From the NCBI GenBank assembly GCA_026260175.1, contig JAKCWW010008434.1, positions 1 to 25,846 of the forward strand: 25,846 nt of DNA. The letters run 5' to 3'. The notes below the pieces were generated by a model that worked only from the letters and a program-made list of their open reading frames with translations, made no database searches and was not told the DNA's origin. The DNA is from Reticulitermes lucifugus. Lineage: Eukaryota; Arthropoda; Insecta; Blattodea; Rhinotermitidae. A program made the position numbers and the translations under genes. Positions 9,306 to 18,188 of the stretch are shown here, one piece after another; within the stretch, counting starts at the first letter, position 1, and each line of letters begins with the position of its first letter.

Positions 9306-9600
9306 GTCTTATGGCAGTGAGATATGAACAAAAAAAAGAGAGGTGTCCCAGTATTGGAAGCGACAAAAATGAGTCTTTTAAGACCATTGTTAGGCCTTAC
9401 AGTACTGGACAGACAGAGAAACTTTCACATCCGCATTACATTAAAGGTTGACAGCATATCAGGAGGTATAAAATCGCATCAGAAGAGATGGATAGATCGT
9501 CCGAAACGAATGGTCATAAATTGTCTACTTCCATTGCCCACGTGGAGGACAGCGGGATATGGGACGACTTAGAAAATACTTGAGGGTAGAAGAATATAAT
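9305..9600 (+). pseudogene. RTE-like LINE remnant (RT C-terminus)
   Basis: In one plus-strand frame near 9311 the sequence reads YGSEI, stop, TKKRE, the counterpart of LLYGSExWTxKKxE. It then shifts frame and continues LEATKMSLLRPLLGLTVLDR (family: LEAAEMRFLRPLLGLTRLDR), QRNFHIRITLKVDSI (family QRNxDIRxxLxV) and HQKRWIDRPKRM (family YQKRWxxHVxRM). A second frameshift follows near 9545, after which GYGRLRKYLRVEEYN is readable in place of the basic GRPRKRW end. All catalytic RT parts are upstream of this segment and missing. It belongs to a different subfamily from the remnants at 2630-2945 and 4711-5215. Confidence 0.75.
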
Positions 9601-10553
9601 GACAGGCTCCTTCAAAACGCTGGTAAATTTGTACCAGACCATACGGTGTCCAATCCTAGAAGACAGAGGTATTATAATGTCGTATTGCTTCTTCCTACGA
9701 AGCGACAATTTAAATTAAAAAAGTGTCGAATGTAATTGCATTACTGACCTAAGAGTCTCTTGGCACGTGCTGCATTGTCAAGGTATGTACGACGCGAAAC
9801 ATCCCAGAAGAGCGAAGCCCTTAGTTAATGTAATCTGGTAAGGGATAACTGCGGTGTTGAAACACACAAGCTATTGTGGCAGGAAGCAATCAGCGTATTC
9901 AAAGCACTGGTCTAACATGAACCGACTGACAAGAAACTGGTGTGTTACATGCTGATCCATTTTGACAGTACGGACGCACGTTAGGGCTCTTCTGCTGGTA
10001 ATCTTCAAAGCAGGCAATTTTGCGCAACCAATATTGGCAGCTGGATCGCATAAATAGGAGCCTCTAAGAGAAAATCACATCGCGTGGTGTTACAATGGCC
10101 TTAATCACGACCACTTTACCACATAATACAATAGAAGACAGGCAGATATACAGCCCTATGCAAATTCACTTCAGCATCCAACAGACATCCCCAAACCCCG
10201 CAACTATATTCTGAATCTTTCCACTGCCCATTTGTTGCTATCAGGATGTGAGTAACTATTCAAAGACTAAAATAAATCTGGAGATTTTGATCTTACTCCA
10301 CAGAAAACACATTGTACCGCCATTAGAAAGACCAGTCTTTCAATTGTGTTTAAGAAACTGTGTATGTAGAATCACGAATTCCTCGTAAATAGAAGCGAAA
10401 TGCAGATTCAGCTGGGAGGCTAAAGCAAATATTAATATCAGTGGTAGTACGGAATCAAACTAGTGGGGCTGAGTTCATTAATGCTGGCTTTAATGAAGGA
10501 TGTTGACGCTGCAGATTATGAAACGGCGTCATTCATTTGTAATTCCGTTACTT
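9601..10553. other. No recognisable gene
   Basis: No open frame, motif or repeat that I can assign. The left end (9600-9700) may be the untranslated tail of the LINE remnant. Confidence 0.4.
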
Positions 10554-10565
10554 AATATTAACCAG
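10554..10565 (+). repeat. Left target-site duplication of SINE copy 3
   Basis: AATATTAACCAG, repeated exactly at 10821-10832 after the A-run of the SINE. Confidence 0.88.
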
Positions 10566-10820
10566 GCCGATACAATGGCCGTGCGGTCTAAGGCGTGGGT
10601 CTTCGGCCGCTCGCTTGCTAGAATCGTGGGTTCGAATCCCACCGGGGGCATGGATGTTTGTCTCTTGTGAGTGTTGGGTGTGGTTGCCAGGTAGAGGCCT
10701 CTGCGACGAGCCGAGTCCTACCGACTGTGGTGTGTCTCTCAGTGTGATCAAAAGGAATTAAAAAAAACCTCGACACTGAAACGGGAAACCGGAGTAGGTA
10801 GAAGAGGACGACTAAAAAAA
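10566..10820 (+). mobile_element. tRNA-Leu-derived SINE (family A), full-length copy 3
   Basis: The head GCCGATACAATGGCCGTGCG contains an intact A box (10576-10586), and GGTTCGAATCC (10629-10639) is an intact B box. The body follows copy 2 through CATGGATGTTTGTCTCTTG and CCTACCGACTGTGGTGTGTC, but the 3' end differs: an A-rich tract and ACGGGAAACCGGAGTAGG replace the usual GAGGCC...GCCAT tail before the final A-run. The 255-bp body is bounded by a perfect 12-bp direct repeat, so the unusual 3' end was present when it inserted. It may be a subfamily. Confidence 0.9.
10576..10639 (+). promoter_or_regulatory. Internal RNA polymerase III promoter of SINE copy 3
   Basis: A box TGGCCGTGCGG at 10576-10586 and B box GGTTCGAATCC at 10629-10639, identical to those in copy 2 and with the same spacing. 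Preservation of both boxes suggests relatively recent activity of this family. Confidence 0.78.
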
Positions 10821-10832
10821 AATATTAACCAG
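10821..10832 (+). repeat. Right target-site duplication of SINE copy 3
   Basis: Exact 12-base repeat of 10554-10565. The first As merge with the SINE A-tail. Confidence 0.88.
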
Positions 10833-11555
10833 TCTAGGAGGTTTCTGGTATTAAGTGAATGGTAAAAACGACCACGGATTGACCGTTATAGAGTTCTGCC
10901 GCATTCAGTAACAAAGTTGCACACGTTGTTAAGGAAACAAGATGTTAAATTGTGGACTGGATCCACGAGGCTCAGGTTAGGGACCAGTTTTGGGTTCTTG
11001 TGAAGACGGTAATGAACCTTCATATTCCATAAAACTCAAGAATTTCTTGAGCAGATAAGAGGGAATTACCTTCTGAAGAACGAATGTACTCCATGGAGTT
11101 CGAATCCAGTAGCACGATTGGTAGTTAATTTAGAGATTGATAGCATTAACAGAAAAGCAAATGAACAAACGATGAAACGTGGTTTAATGATAATGAATTT
11201 CTGTACAGAACTGTGACAGACGTTCGTAGGAAATAAAGTGACATGTATAACACATTTTATGTCTCGATGATCATACATTATTTAGTTACGTTTGCTACAA
11301 AGACCACATGGTGGCGGGTAAGCTGGGAGTTAAATAAAATGACATGCCGGGAAGGAAAAGTGAGAAAATGTTTGTATGCTATTGTCAAAATTATTAACGC
11401 TGCATCTACATGAAAGGATTAAGAGAACCACGACAAAGCATGTTCGTGATTTGCGGTTCCAATCGAGATAAACCAAAATTTCTCGCACACAATTTGGACG
11501 AACTGCACCTCAGTGAAATGCGATCTACTGAACAAAACGGCAATTTTGTTTCATC
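10833..11555. other. No recognisable gene
   Basis: No supported gene. At 11093-11112 the sequence ATGGAGTTCGAATCCAGTAG contains a small TTCGAA-centred palindrome like a tRNA T-arm. A weaker similar string (TGGAGTCGAACTCAGTAG) occurs at about 12885. These may be scraps of another tRNA-derived repeat but are too short to call. Confidence 0.35.
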
Positions 11556-11584
11556 TATTATTATTATTATTATTATTATTATTA
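11556..11584. repeat. (ATT)n microsatellite
   Basis: About nine perfect ATT units. The overlapping open frames translate it as poly-Ile or poly-Leu and are not genes. Confidence 0.95.
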
Positions 11585-11750
11585 AGTTGCGTTGTTTTCG
11601 ATGTCACTGCGTTTTACTTTTATTTATTGCAGGTACCAGATTTTTCTTGCAAAGCTACTGAAAGGCGCATTTGTGACAAAGTAGACAAGCGGGGAGAGTG
11701 ACTGTGCTATGAGCTCAGCGACGGAAGAGCCGCACTTCCATTCATGACCT

Positions 11751-11885
11751 AAGCAGGATTTGCCTTTTTAGTGCTGCATCGAGGCCTGTTCTAGGACTCA
11801 CTAGCCTCCAGTTCAAAGGAGTAACGCAGGCTGTCAGGGCGTAAAGCGGCTAGGGTGTGAAGCTGACCACTCAGCTCCGTCTAGA
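11751..11885 (+). mobile_element. SINE family B, copy 2 (head missing)
   Basis: The plus strand shows GCAGGATTTGCCTTTTTAGTG, then CTCACTAGCCTCCAGTTCAAA, then CAGGGCGTAAAGCGGCTAG, then GGTGTGAAGCTGACCACTCA. These match, in order, the middle of the same insect SINE found on the minus strand at 8183-8452 (GACAGGATTTTTC, CACCCAGCCTCCTAT, GGGTAAAAGGCGGCC, GTGCTGACCACACC as I recall the consensus). The tRNA-like head and the 3' end are absent. Confidence 0.6.
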
Positions 11886-12221
11886 AAGAACGAAATTATA
11901 AATCTACTTCCCCGCACGTCATCAGTGATCAGTCACAGTGATAAATTTATCTTATTTATATTGTTACATCGGATAGAATATAGAGAAGAAATGTTTAGAT
12001 AGCAATGAGGTTTATGATTGATGATATATAGCAGACATTTTGTAAAACAAGCTGTGTTTGACAAAATACATAAAACGTGATTCTGAATTCTTGTGTCACG
12101 ACCGAGAGAGAACAAAATTATGTTAATGGCCAGGACGGTTTTCAGAAAGGACGCCTAAAATAAGACAGTCTTGCAAGAAGTTCACTTAGTGGTTTCTAAG
12201 ATGAATTATGTGGGCTTTGAA
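11886..12221. other. No recognisable gene
   Basis: AT-rich, with no supported coding sequence, repeat family or RNA gene. Confidence 0.4.
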
Positions 12222-12313
12222 CGGAGAAGATTATCATATAATTCGTAATAAGATTCAAGTCGTCTGGGATACGACACCGTGTAGCCATGGACACAGCTGT
12301 GAGAACCTCGAAT
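12222..12313 (+). repeat. VVWDVTPC-type dispersed repeat, short copy
   Basis: TCAAGTCGTCTGGGATACGA near 12256 (conceptual translation QVVWDTTPC) is followed by GCTGTGAGAACCTCGAATAT near 12296. The copy at 24691-24950 has the same two end blocks (GTCGTCTGGGAT and GTGAGAACCTC) in the same relative order, but separated by about 200 bp. This copy therefore looks internally deleted. The strings are familiar to me from many insect repeat-derived hypothetical proteins. The repeat class is unknown. Confidence 0.45.
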
Positions 12314-14040
12314 ATTGCCTGCCATGCGTAGGAAGCAGAATAGTGTGTCAGCAGCAGTTAAATTTATATTCGAAGGTAGCCTGTTCAGTTAGAACGAGGT
12401 TTAGCGGCATTTTTATCTAGGAGAGTGTTGAAACAGCAGGCCCGTCTTGAAACAAATCACGCTCGCCAACTGAGAAATGCGTACCTAATCATTACCGATA
12501 TTTTCCATTCGGTGTTATAATGTAAAATTTACAGTTAATAAGGCGGTGTTAAATAACGTAAGAATCGATCACTTTCCAGTTACAATAACGCGTCTATTTA
12601 CGCGATTCTTGTAAAGAATGCGAACGAAAGCAGTGGATTTACTCGACTTACTGAACAGTTATCGTACTGCAGGACAAGAACTTCTTATACCGATCTTTAT
12701 GTAGCGAATCTTCGATTTGAAGATGCAGACAGCAAGGCATGTGAATCATACAGATTACGGGTGCCATAATCGAGAAAAGGCTCCATATTAGCACTGAAAG
12801 GCCATAAAATCCTAAAATCGTCCACAATTAATTGCTTATCTGCTTTAGATTGGATGACAAAAAGAAGGGGAAATTTTTTCTCTGGAGTCGAACTCAGTAG
12901 CCCTACGTTCAGCAATGTCAGGTAGTCGTAGTGACATTGAGTGGGCTGAAATGGTGGAACAAAAGTTCGAACGACTCCATTACGTGACACATAGATATCA
13001 ATTCCAATGGCGAGAACACGTGCTATGAGCGTGCTACCAAGAACAGTGACTTCTTTACTTAAAACACAAATTTCTAAATACTTCTATTGCACAGAAGCTG
13101 TTAACTTCCACAACATTTGTTACCAGCACTTTGCAAACAGGTGAACGTACATGTTACAGTATTGTTGTACGGCCAGGCCATGTGCAAGGCCCAAAGCGTA
13201 ATGTCAAAGCTTCAGAGCCACACAGAGCCAGCCTGCCAATCAGGACGGCTGACTAACGTTTCGGACACAGAGTGCTGCGTGTACACATAACTCGCTGCTC
13301 TCTGCTGTAGTCATGTGACAAGAATGACAGAGTGTACACAGTTTCTGTAATTTTGTAAATCATGAAAATGAATGAAACATGTTGTGCCTATATATCACCA
13401 TTCCCGCTCTCTTCTTTCTGACGCTCTCTCTCTCTTTAATTTCTCTTCTTGGTAGTCTTTGTATAACATGCAAATTTTCGTATTCCTCAAAATATCAGTA
13501 GTCCTCCCTAACTAACACAATTCACAGATAGAAATGTGGACTAGTCACAGATAACTAAGCACATATTTGTCATGACTGCTATGTAAGAAGCTTAATTAAA
13601 ATTAGAGTGAATCTAAACTGAAAGCATTTCGTAGGCACATATGGGAAAAACTAAATAGCTACGCAGACGAAAAGAGCAAGTTTTGTGCGAGTGTTTGAGT
13701 GGCTGCATACCTACGAAATTTCACATACGTGAATAATGAAAAGAATCACAAAATTCAGCAATTTCATTGAGGTGTCTTATCAGTGCCAGTTGCTGGCACA
13801 AGCACAAATTCAAAGTAACATGAAATATAGAAGATAAATCGCACCTAGAGACCAAAACTTGGTACGGGATTCCCCCCCCCTTCCCAAACAATGGGCAGCC
13901 CTTAAATTGTTCAACATTCACCAACACAGAGTGTCTGTCTAATCCCATGCATTATCAAGCCAAAATATAAAACTTTGAACGCTAAGATATATTTATGCTG
14001 TCAAGTTATTTTTTCCCTGTAACTTTCGCAATTACAAACC
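12314..14040. other. No recognisable gene
   Basis: Several short open frames on the minus strand (for example 12697-12990, 97 codons, and 13721-13948, 75 codons) show no domain, motif or neighbouring splice pattern that I can defend. There is a small (CT)n tract near 13423-13434 and a C-run at 13873-13882. Nothing else was seen. Confidence 0.45.
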
Positions 14041-14044
14041 GAAT

Positions 14045-14108
14045 TTCACGGTAGGTGGAATGCATCTCTGCTTTCTAATGCGAAGGTCCTGGGTTTAAAC
14101 CATGCCAT
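14045..14108 (+). repeat. Decayed tRNA-like (Arg-like) sequence
   Basis: GCTTTCTAATGCGAAGGTCC looks like an anticodon arm with a TCT anticodon plus variable loop. It is followed by GGGTTTAAACC, a B-box/T-arm variant of GGTTCGAATCC. The acceptor stem and a normal D arm are not present, so this is not a functional tRNA gene. It is more likely the head of an old tRNA-derived SINE or a tRNA pseudogene. Confidence 0.35.
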
Positions 14109-14358
14109 AAACACTAGTACAGAACGTTAGAGAAGATGCCGTTCATAAACAAAAATCCCTCTCACAGTCGACGCCATATAATGGATGTAATTACAGGAAC
14201 GTATAAAATTACAAAATTAAGAAAAATATTCCCTGAAATTTATTTATTTTATAACCCTTTGTTCCTACAGTTCTCAGATCCACAGTTTTTCTAGCACACT
14301 ATTAAACACAATTCAAGGAATTGCAATCTGTTCAATAAGTCGCATTTTACTCCATCTT

Positions 14359-14406
14359 ACACCACCACCACCACCACCACCACCACCACCACTACCACCA
14401 CCACAA

Positions 14407-14438
<32 letters not shown>

Positions 14439-14466
14439 ACAGCAACAGCAACAACAACAACAACAA
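14359..14466. repeat. Compound (CCA)n-(CAG/CAA)n triplet repeat
   Basis: About 108 bp of trinucleotide repeat: first CCA units with one CTA interruption, then mixed CAG and CAA units ending in pure CAA. Plus-strand translation would give poly-Thr/poly-Gln or poly-His tracts, and minus-strand translation gives poly-Gly/poly-Cys. No open frame extends far enough beyond the repeat to make it part of a gene. Confidence 0.95.
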
Positions 14467-15008
14467 TGAAAACATTTTCGTAAGAAGAACTCAAGTTTCA
14501 CCGCTGCTAAGAGCAAAGCTCAACACTGCAACGGATCAATTTCGCATTTCACTTTCCACAGCCAATCTCTCCTATTGCTTCACATAACCTATTCCATGCC
14601 CTGCTCAGTACTCCAAGAGGCCTACTATCACGACGTCTCCCATCAAAAGTGGACACCTTTTAAGAATCACGTCTTTTGAGATAGTGAGATAGCGTAGTGC
14701 CTCCATCTTCAGGGCTAAGCATTCCACTTTACTTGGCGTGCCTAAACCTGAAGCTGGAGATGCTACGTTCCTCCGATATCTATTTACCAGTCAACAGGGC
14801 GCAATATCTCAGGAGACTTGAATATTCATCAATATGACTGTGAGATCCTAAATTCTCGCATTATATGCTTCTAAAGGCAAACCGATTAAACTGTCTGGGT
14901 CCATCCAAGTTCCTAAGAAAATAGTGTGTCAGACATACAAACCATAAAATAAGTCGATATAGCCCATAATGAGAGTATCTTATACAAATTTAATTATCTC
15001 TGTTATAA
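14467..15008. other. No recognisable gene
   Basis: No coding region, RNA or repeat was identified between the triplet repeat and the next SINE insertion. Confidence 0.4.
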
Positions 15009-15020
15009 TGCAATATTTTG

Positions 15021-15304
15021 TATTCCAGTGGCGCTTCCCCGTTTTCGGGTCATGGCCTCCCCTTACGGGGCTTTGCGATCACACTTATTTTAGACACACC
15101 ACACTCGGTAGGACTCCTCTGGACGAGGGACCAGCTCGACGCAGAGACCNNNNNNNNNNNNNNNNNNNNNNNNNNNNNNNNNNNNNNNNNNNNNNNNNNA
15201 AGAGACAGACATCCATGCCCCCGGTGGGATTCGAACCCGCAATCACAGCAAGCGAGCGGCCGCAGACCCACGCCTTAGACAGCGCGGCCACTGGGATCGG
15301 CTAG
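15021..15304 (-). mobile_element. tRNA-Leu-derived SINE (family A), copy 4 with assembly gap
   Basis: The minus strand runs GCCGATCCCAGTGGCCGCGC (head), GGATTCGAACC-type box B (15227-15237 on the plus strand), ATGGATGTCTGTCTCTT, an unresolved run of 50 N, then CCTCGTCCAGAGGAGTCC, CCTACCGAGTGTGGTGTGTC and a complete 3' tail ending GAAGCGCCACTGG. Near-identical 12-mers flank it: TGCAATATTTTG at 15009-15020 and TGCAATATCTTG at 15305-15316, one mismatch apart. Open frames across it, some translated through the N run, are incidental. Confidence 0.88.
15150..15199. other. Assembly gap (50 N)
   Basis: Exactly 50 unresolved bases inside the SINE. Aligning the flanks to copies 2 and 3, the missing part corresponds to only about 26-31 bp of those copies. 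The run is therefore probably a fixed-size placeholder and not a measured length. Confidence 0.95.
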
Positions 15305-15316
15305 TGCAATATCTTG

Positions 15317-17100
15317 CCTGTTATTTCGTGTTTGAACATGTGGGTTTAAACGTTGTGCTTGTTAGTCAGATAAACCATATTTCAATTCCATAATATGACC
15401 AAATGTCCCAAGTTGTTTGCACCCAAACCAGCCTCCAACAATGTGCTGTGAACGGATCGGCTGACATCAGACGCTCGTTATCCTAACATGCACTTGACTC
15501 TAATAAACTCAAGAACGTGTTATCGCTTGTAAACCTGGAGGTATGTGCAGGGACATGATGATAACGGCAAATGTGATTACTGACTGGAATAAATACTATT
15601 TATTAAAATTACGGTCTTCCAGAATGCGAAGCCACGAAGTTTGGGAGCTGGCAGCTACAGAACACTTACCTTGAAAATGGAAGCAGCAAGTTCGTCCGCA
15701 ACTCTGGTGTCTACCAACCAAACTACACAATGTTGAATCCCATAACACCATGACCTTGATACACCCATGAAAATCTGATACAGTATTTACCTTTAACCTA
15801 AAATTCGGTCACTACAAAGTAATAACTGACTTCAGAGTATTACCGAATTGTACTAATGGCGAAATTACTGTGAGTTGTGAGTTGCCGATACTCAGCAAAG
15901 TGGAGGCACTGCAAATGTGTGTGTGTGTGTGTGTGTTAAACTGTTAAGAAGGAAACAAAAGGCTCAAATCTTACTTCTACACTTTTCAATTTTTCTTTAT
16001 AAAAATTTAAAACAAACTTCACTTCTAAGGTTGGGGATAGATATCGGTACCACAATGAACAGAATTTTCCTGAACAGCCTGGATGAATATCACTTAGACT
16101 TCTAGGAAGAAGTCGATTATGTCCACGATATGACCGTGACACTGTATACAGCAAGTTGTACAAGAAAGGGGTTTAATAGACCGCCGGTTCAGCATAGCTT
16201 GCAGTGTTTACAAATTGAAACAAATAAAGCAAAATATAGCGACGTACACAATCACAAAACCGAAAGAAAAACTAAATTCCACATAATACGTACTCGCTTC
16301 TGTGTGTACGGCTTTCTAAGCAGCGAGAAACGACGGCAATATTATACATACATAATTACTGTTATCGGTCCTACGTAGCCACTGGCTTACTGCAGCAATC
16401 TATCCATTACATGGGCGAATAACGATTGGATTTTCGATTTCATGACAGGCTTTACAGCATCACCGTCATTTTGCAGCCCTTTCAGGTCTTAAAGAATTAA
16501 TCATAAAACGCCCGATATTCTTTCTTGTTTATTATGCTTTTGTATTTCTCTACTGACTAAAGGGCTTGTAACAGAGGTTTTAGAGCCGTAATCCTATAAG
16601 TTAATAAATATTAATGTTAGTAGCGTGAACTATTTCATGAAGATCAATGAATGAGATATATCGCAGATCATTTAGTGAAGTAACCACTATACCTGTTATA
16701 TAGCGTCGAAAGACATGCGAGGATGACGGATTCAATAAACTGAAATGATGTTGGGAGGAAGCGGACGTCGTGTTTTAAGACAATATCTAGACATTCGCCT
16801 GGATGAACTGAGGAAAACCATCGAATTCTCTGTCATGATCGTCGTTGATTCGGCTAACATTCGCAACGCTGGAATAAAACTTCGGATTGTTAGTGACTGA
16901 GCCACCGTCCTGGGTTACAGAGTATGTGTTGTGGCTTTTATACACTGTATTATGAGGTGCCAGTTTCACAGTTATGTGGATGGGACGGACGGCAATAAGA
17001 CTTCAGGTCTTACACCTTGTGAAACAGCCCGTGATCGCTATAAAGAACTGGTTAATGCTGCTTAAGGAAATAGTCGTACTTTATTGCGAGAATCATACAG
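15317..17100. other. No recognisable gene; (GT)n microsatellite
   Basis: The only clear structure is a (GT)n tract at 15916-15936. Short open frames on both strands (for example 15917-16105 plus, 16130-16378 plus, 15936-16163 minus) have no recognisable features. Confidence 0.45.
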
Positions 17101-17109
17101 AAGACATTA

Positions 17110-17349
17110 ATGCAATGTGTGGACAAAATTAAAACTCTCTTAATGTTTCTTAAAGAAAAACGTTACGAGGATACGAAAAGGATTTGTATGACGCATGACC
17201 AGTGGAGGGCTCTTCTCACCACTCTAACAATTTTTTTAGAGTTTAGTAGAAGACAAGGCGTATTTGATAAAACAATGCATCTGGATGTGACAGATATATG
17301 GCTATGTTTTAATCTGGGCGCTGTAACTGTCACACACGTATGGCTATGA
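17110..17349 (+). pseudogene. Weak candidate LINE ORF tail or random ORF
   Basis: A 79-codon plus-strand frame contains RYEDTKRICMTHDQWRALLT. The THDQWRALLTT part resembles the AQDRDQWRALVNTVMNLRVP end of RTE-like LINE proteins, the family also represented at 2630-2945. The basic GRPRRRWED segment expected about 20 residues upstream is not visible in any frame I checked, and no microsatellite tail follows. I treat it as a possible scrap of LINE or a chance match. There is no sign of a host gene. Confidence 0.22.
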
Positions 17350-17678
17350 ATGCAACACAGAGCAGGCGTCAGTACAATGCCAACCAGCATTCCATTTAAT
17401 TTCGTTACAATTATATTTAAACTGTTTTGTTCGATGTCACGTCAATAGAATTACTGAGATCTGTGACGTTATAAATGTGACCAGAAAGACGAACTAAAGT
17501 CTAATTTGTAGAACAGGGACAAAGCAGAACTGTCGCTTTATACAAAGCATTAACAGAAGTTGGTTTATCGCAAAGTTACCGGCAAGACATGTCAGTCTTT
17601 GGGTGTTTCCTGAGCGTATATTATTTATTATTCCATAGGATTCTGGCGATAGTGTATGACATCTGAATCCATTACACT

Positions 17679-18060
17679 TATGGACCTTTTCCATCGTCTA
17701 ATGTATTTAAATCTAACAACTACGTTTCGGGGACACGCTCGGTTCCCGTCCTCAGGCTTGCTTTTTCCAAAACAAAACGTTACTACGTAATAACTACTTA
17801 CATCCTGATTAAACAAGGACTAAAGTCAAATTAGCGAATACAACACATTTAAATAACAGTTTAAAAATATGGCTATGCAAATCTGTTTCGGAAACACATT
17901 GTATCACTAATTTCACTTTAGCCCGTGTTTAATCAGAATGTAATTCATTATTATGTAGCAACATTCTGTTTTTAAAAAAGCAAGCCTGAAGACGGGCATC
18001 GATCCTGTCCCCGAAACGTAGTGTGTTAAATTTCAATACATACGATTGAAAAAGTCCATA
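17679..18060. mobile_element. Fold-back (long inverted repeat) MITE with TA ends
   Basis: Two arms of about 170 bp (17681-17850 and 17892-18058) are inverted copies at roughly 80% identity by eye, around a 41-bp centre. Both outer ends read TATGGAC..., and each arm carries ACTACGTTTCGGGGACA and CAGGCTTGCTTTTT or close variants. A TA dinucleotide sits at each edge (17679-17680 and 18059-18060). That is consistent with the TA target duplication of Tc1/mariner-type transposition, although a TA inside the inverted repeat would look the same. It contains no transposase, and the open frame on the minus strand at 17628-17816 is incidental. Confidence 0.8.
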
Positions 18061-18166
18061 GTTAATGAGTTCAAACGTAGGTTGTTTACATTCTCCTGTG
18101 CTTTATTTGATAGTTCTGTAGCAGACTTTGTCTTATATCTAAGAAGTGTTGGTCGCTTCTAAATGT

Positions 18167-18188
18167 TTTATTTATTTATTTATTTATT
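18167..18188. repeat. (TTTA)n microsatellite
   Basis: Five and a half TTTA units. No associated element was found. Confidence 0.9.

Noticed and set aside
7803..11761. Thirteen identical bases (CCTAAGCAGGATT) at 7803 and 11749
   Set aside because: The flanks are unrelated (one lies beside a TIR element, the other at the edge of a SINE). A 13-mer match alone is weak evidence in 26 kb.
11093..12905. Two tRNA T-arm-like strings (about 11093-11112 and 12885-12902)
   Set aside because: Only the TTCGA-centred arm is present and no A box or repeated body could be aligned.
14313..14516. Minus-strand frame with long Cys and Gly runs
   Set aside because: It is only the reverse reading of the triplet microsatellite, with no protein-like sequence on either side.
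14969..15304. Plus-strand 111-codon frame containing MPPVGFEPAITASERPQTHA
   Set aside because: It is the antisense reading of a SINE and is translated through 50 unknown bases. Such strings are frequent false gene models in insect genomes.
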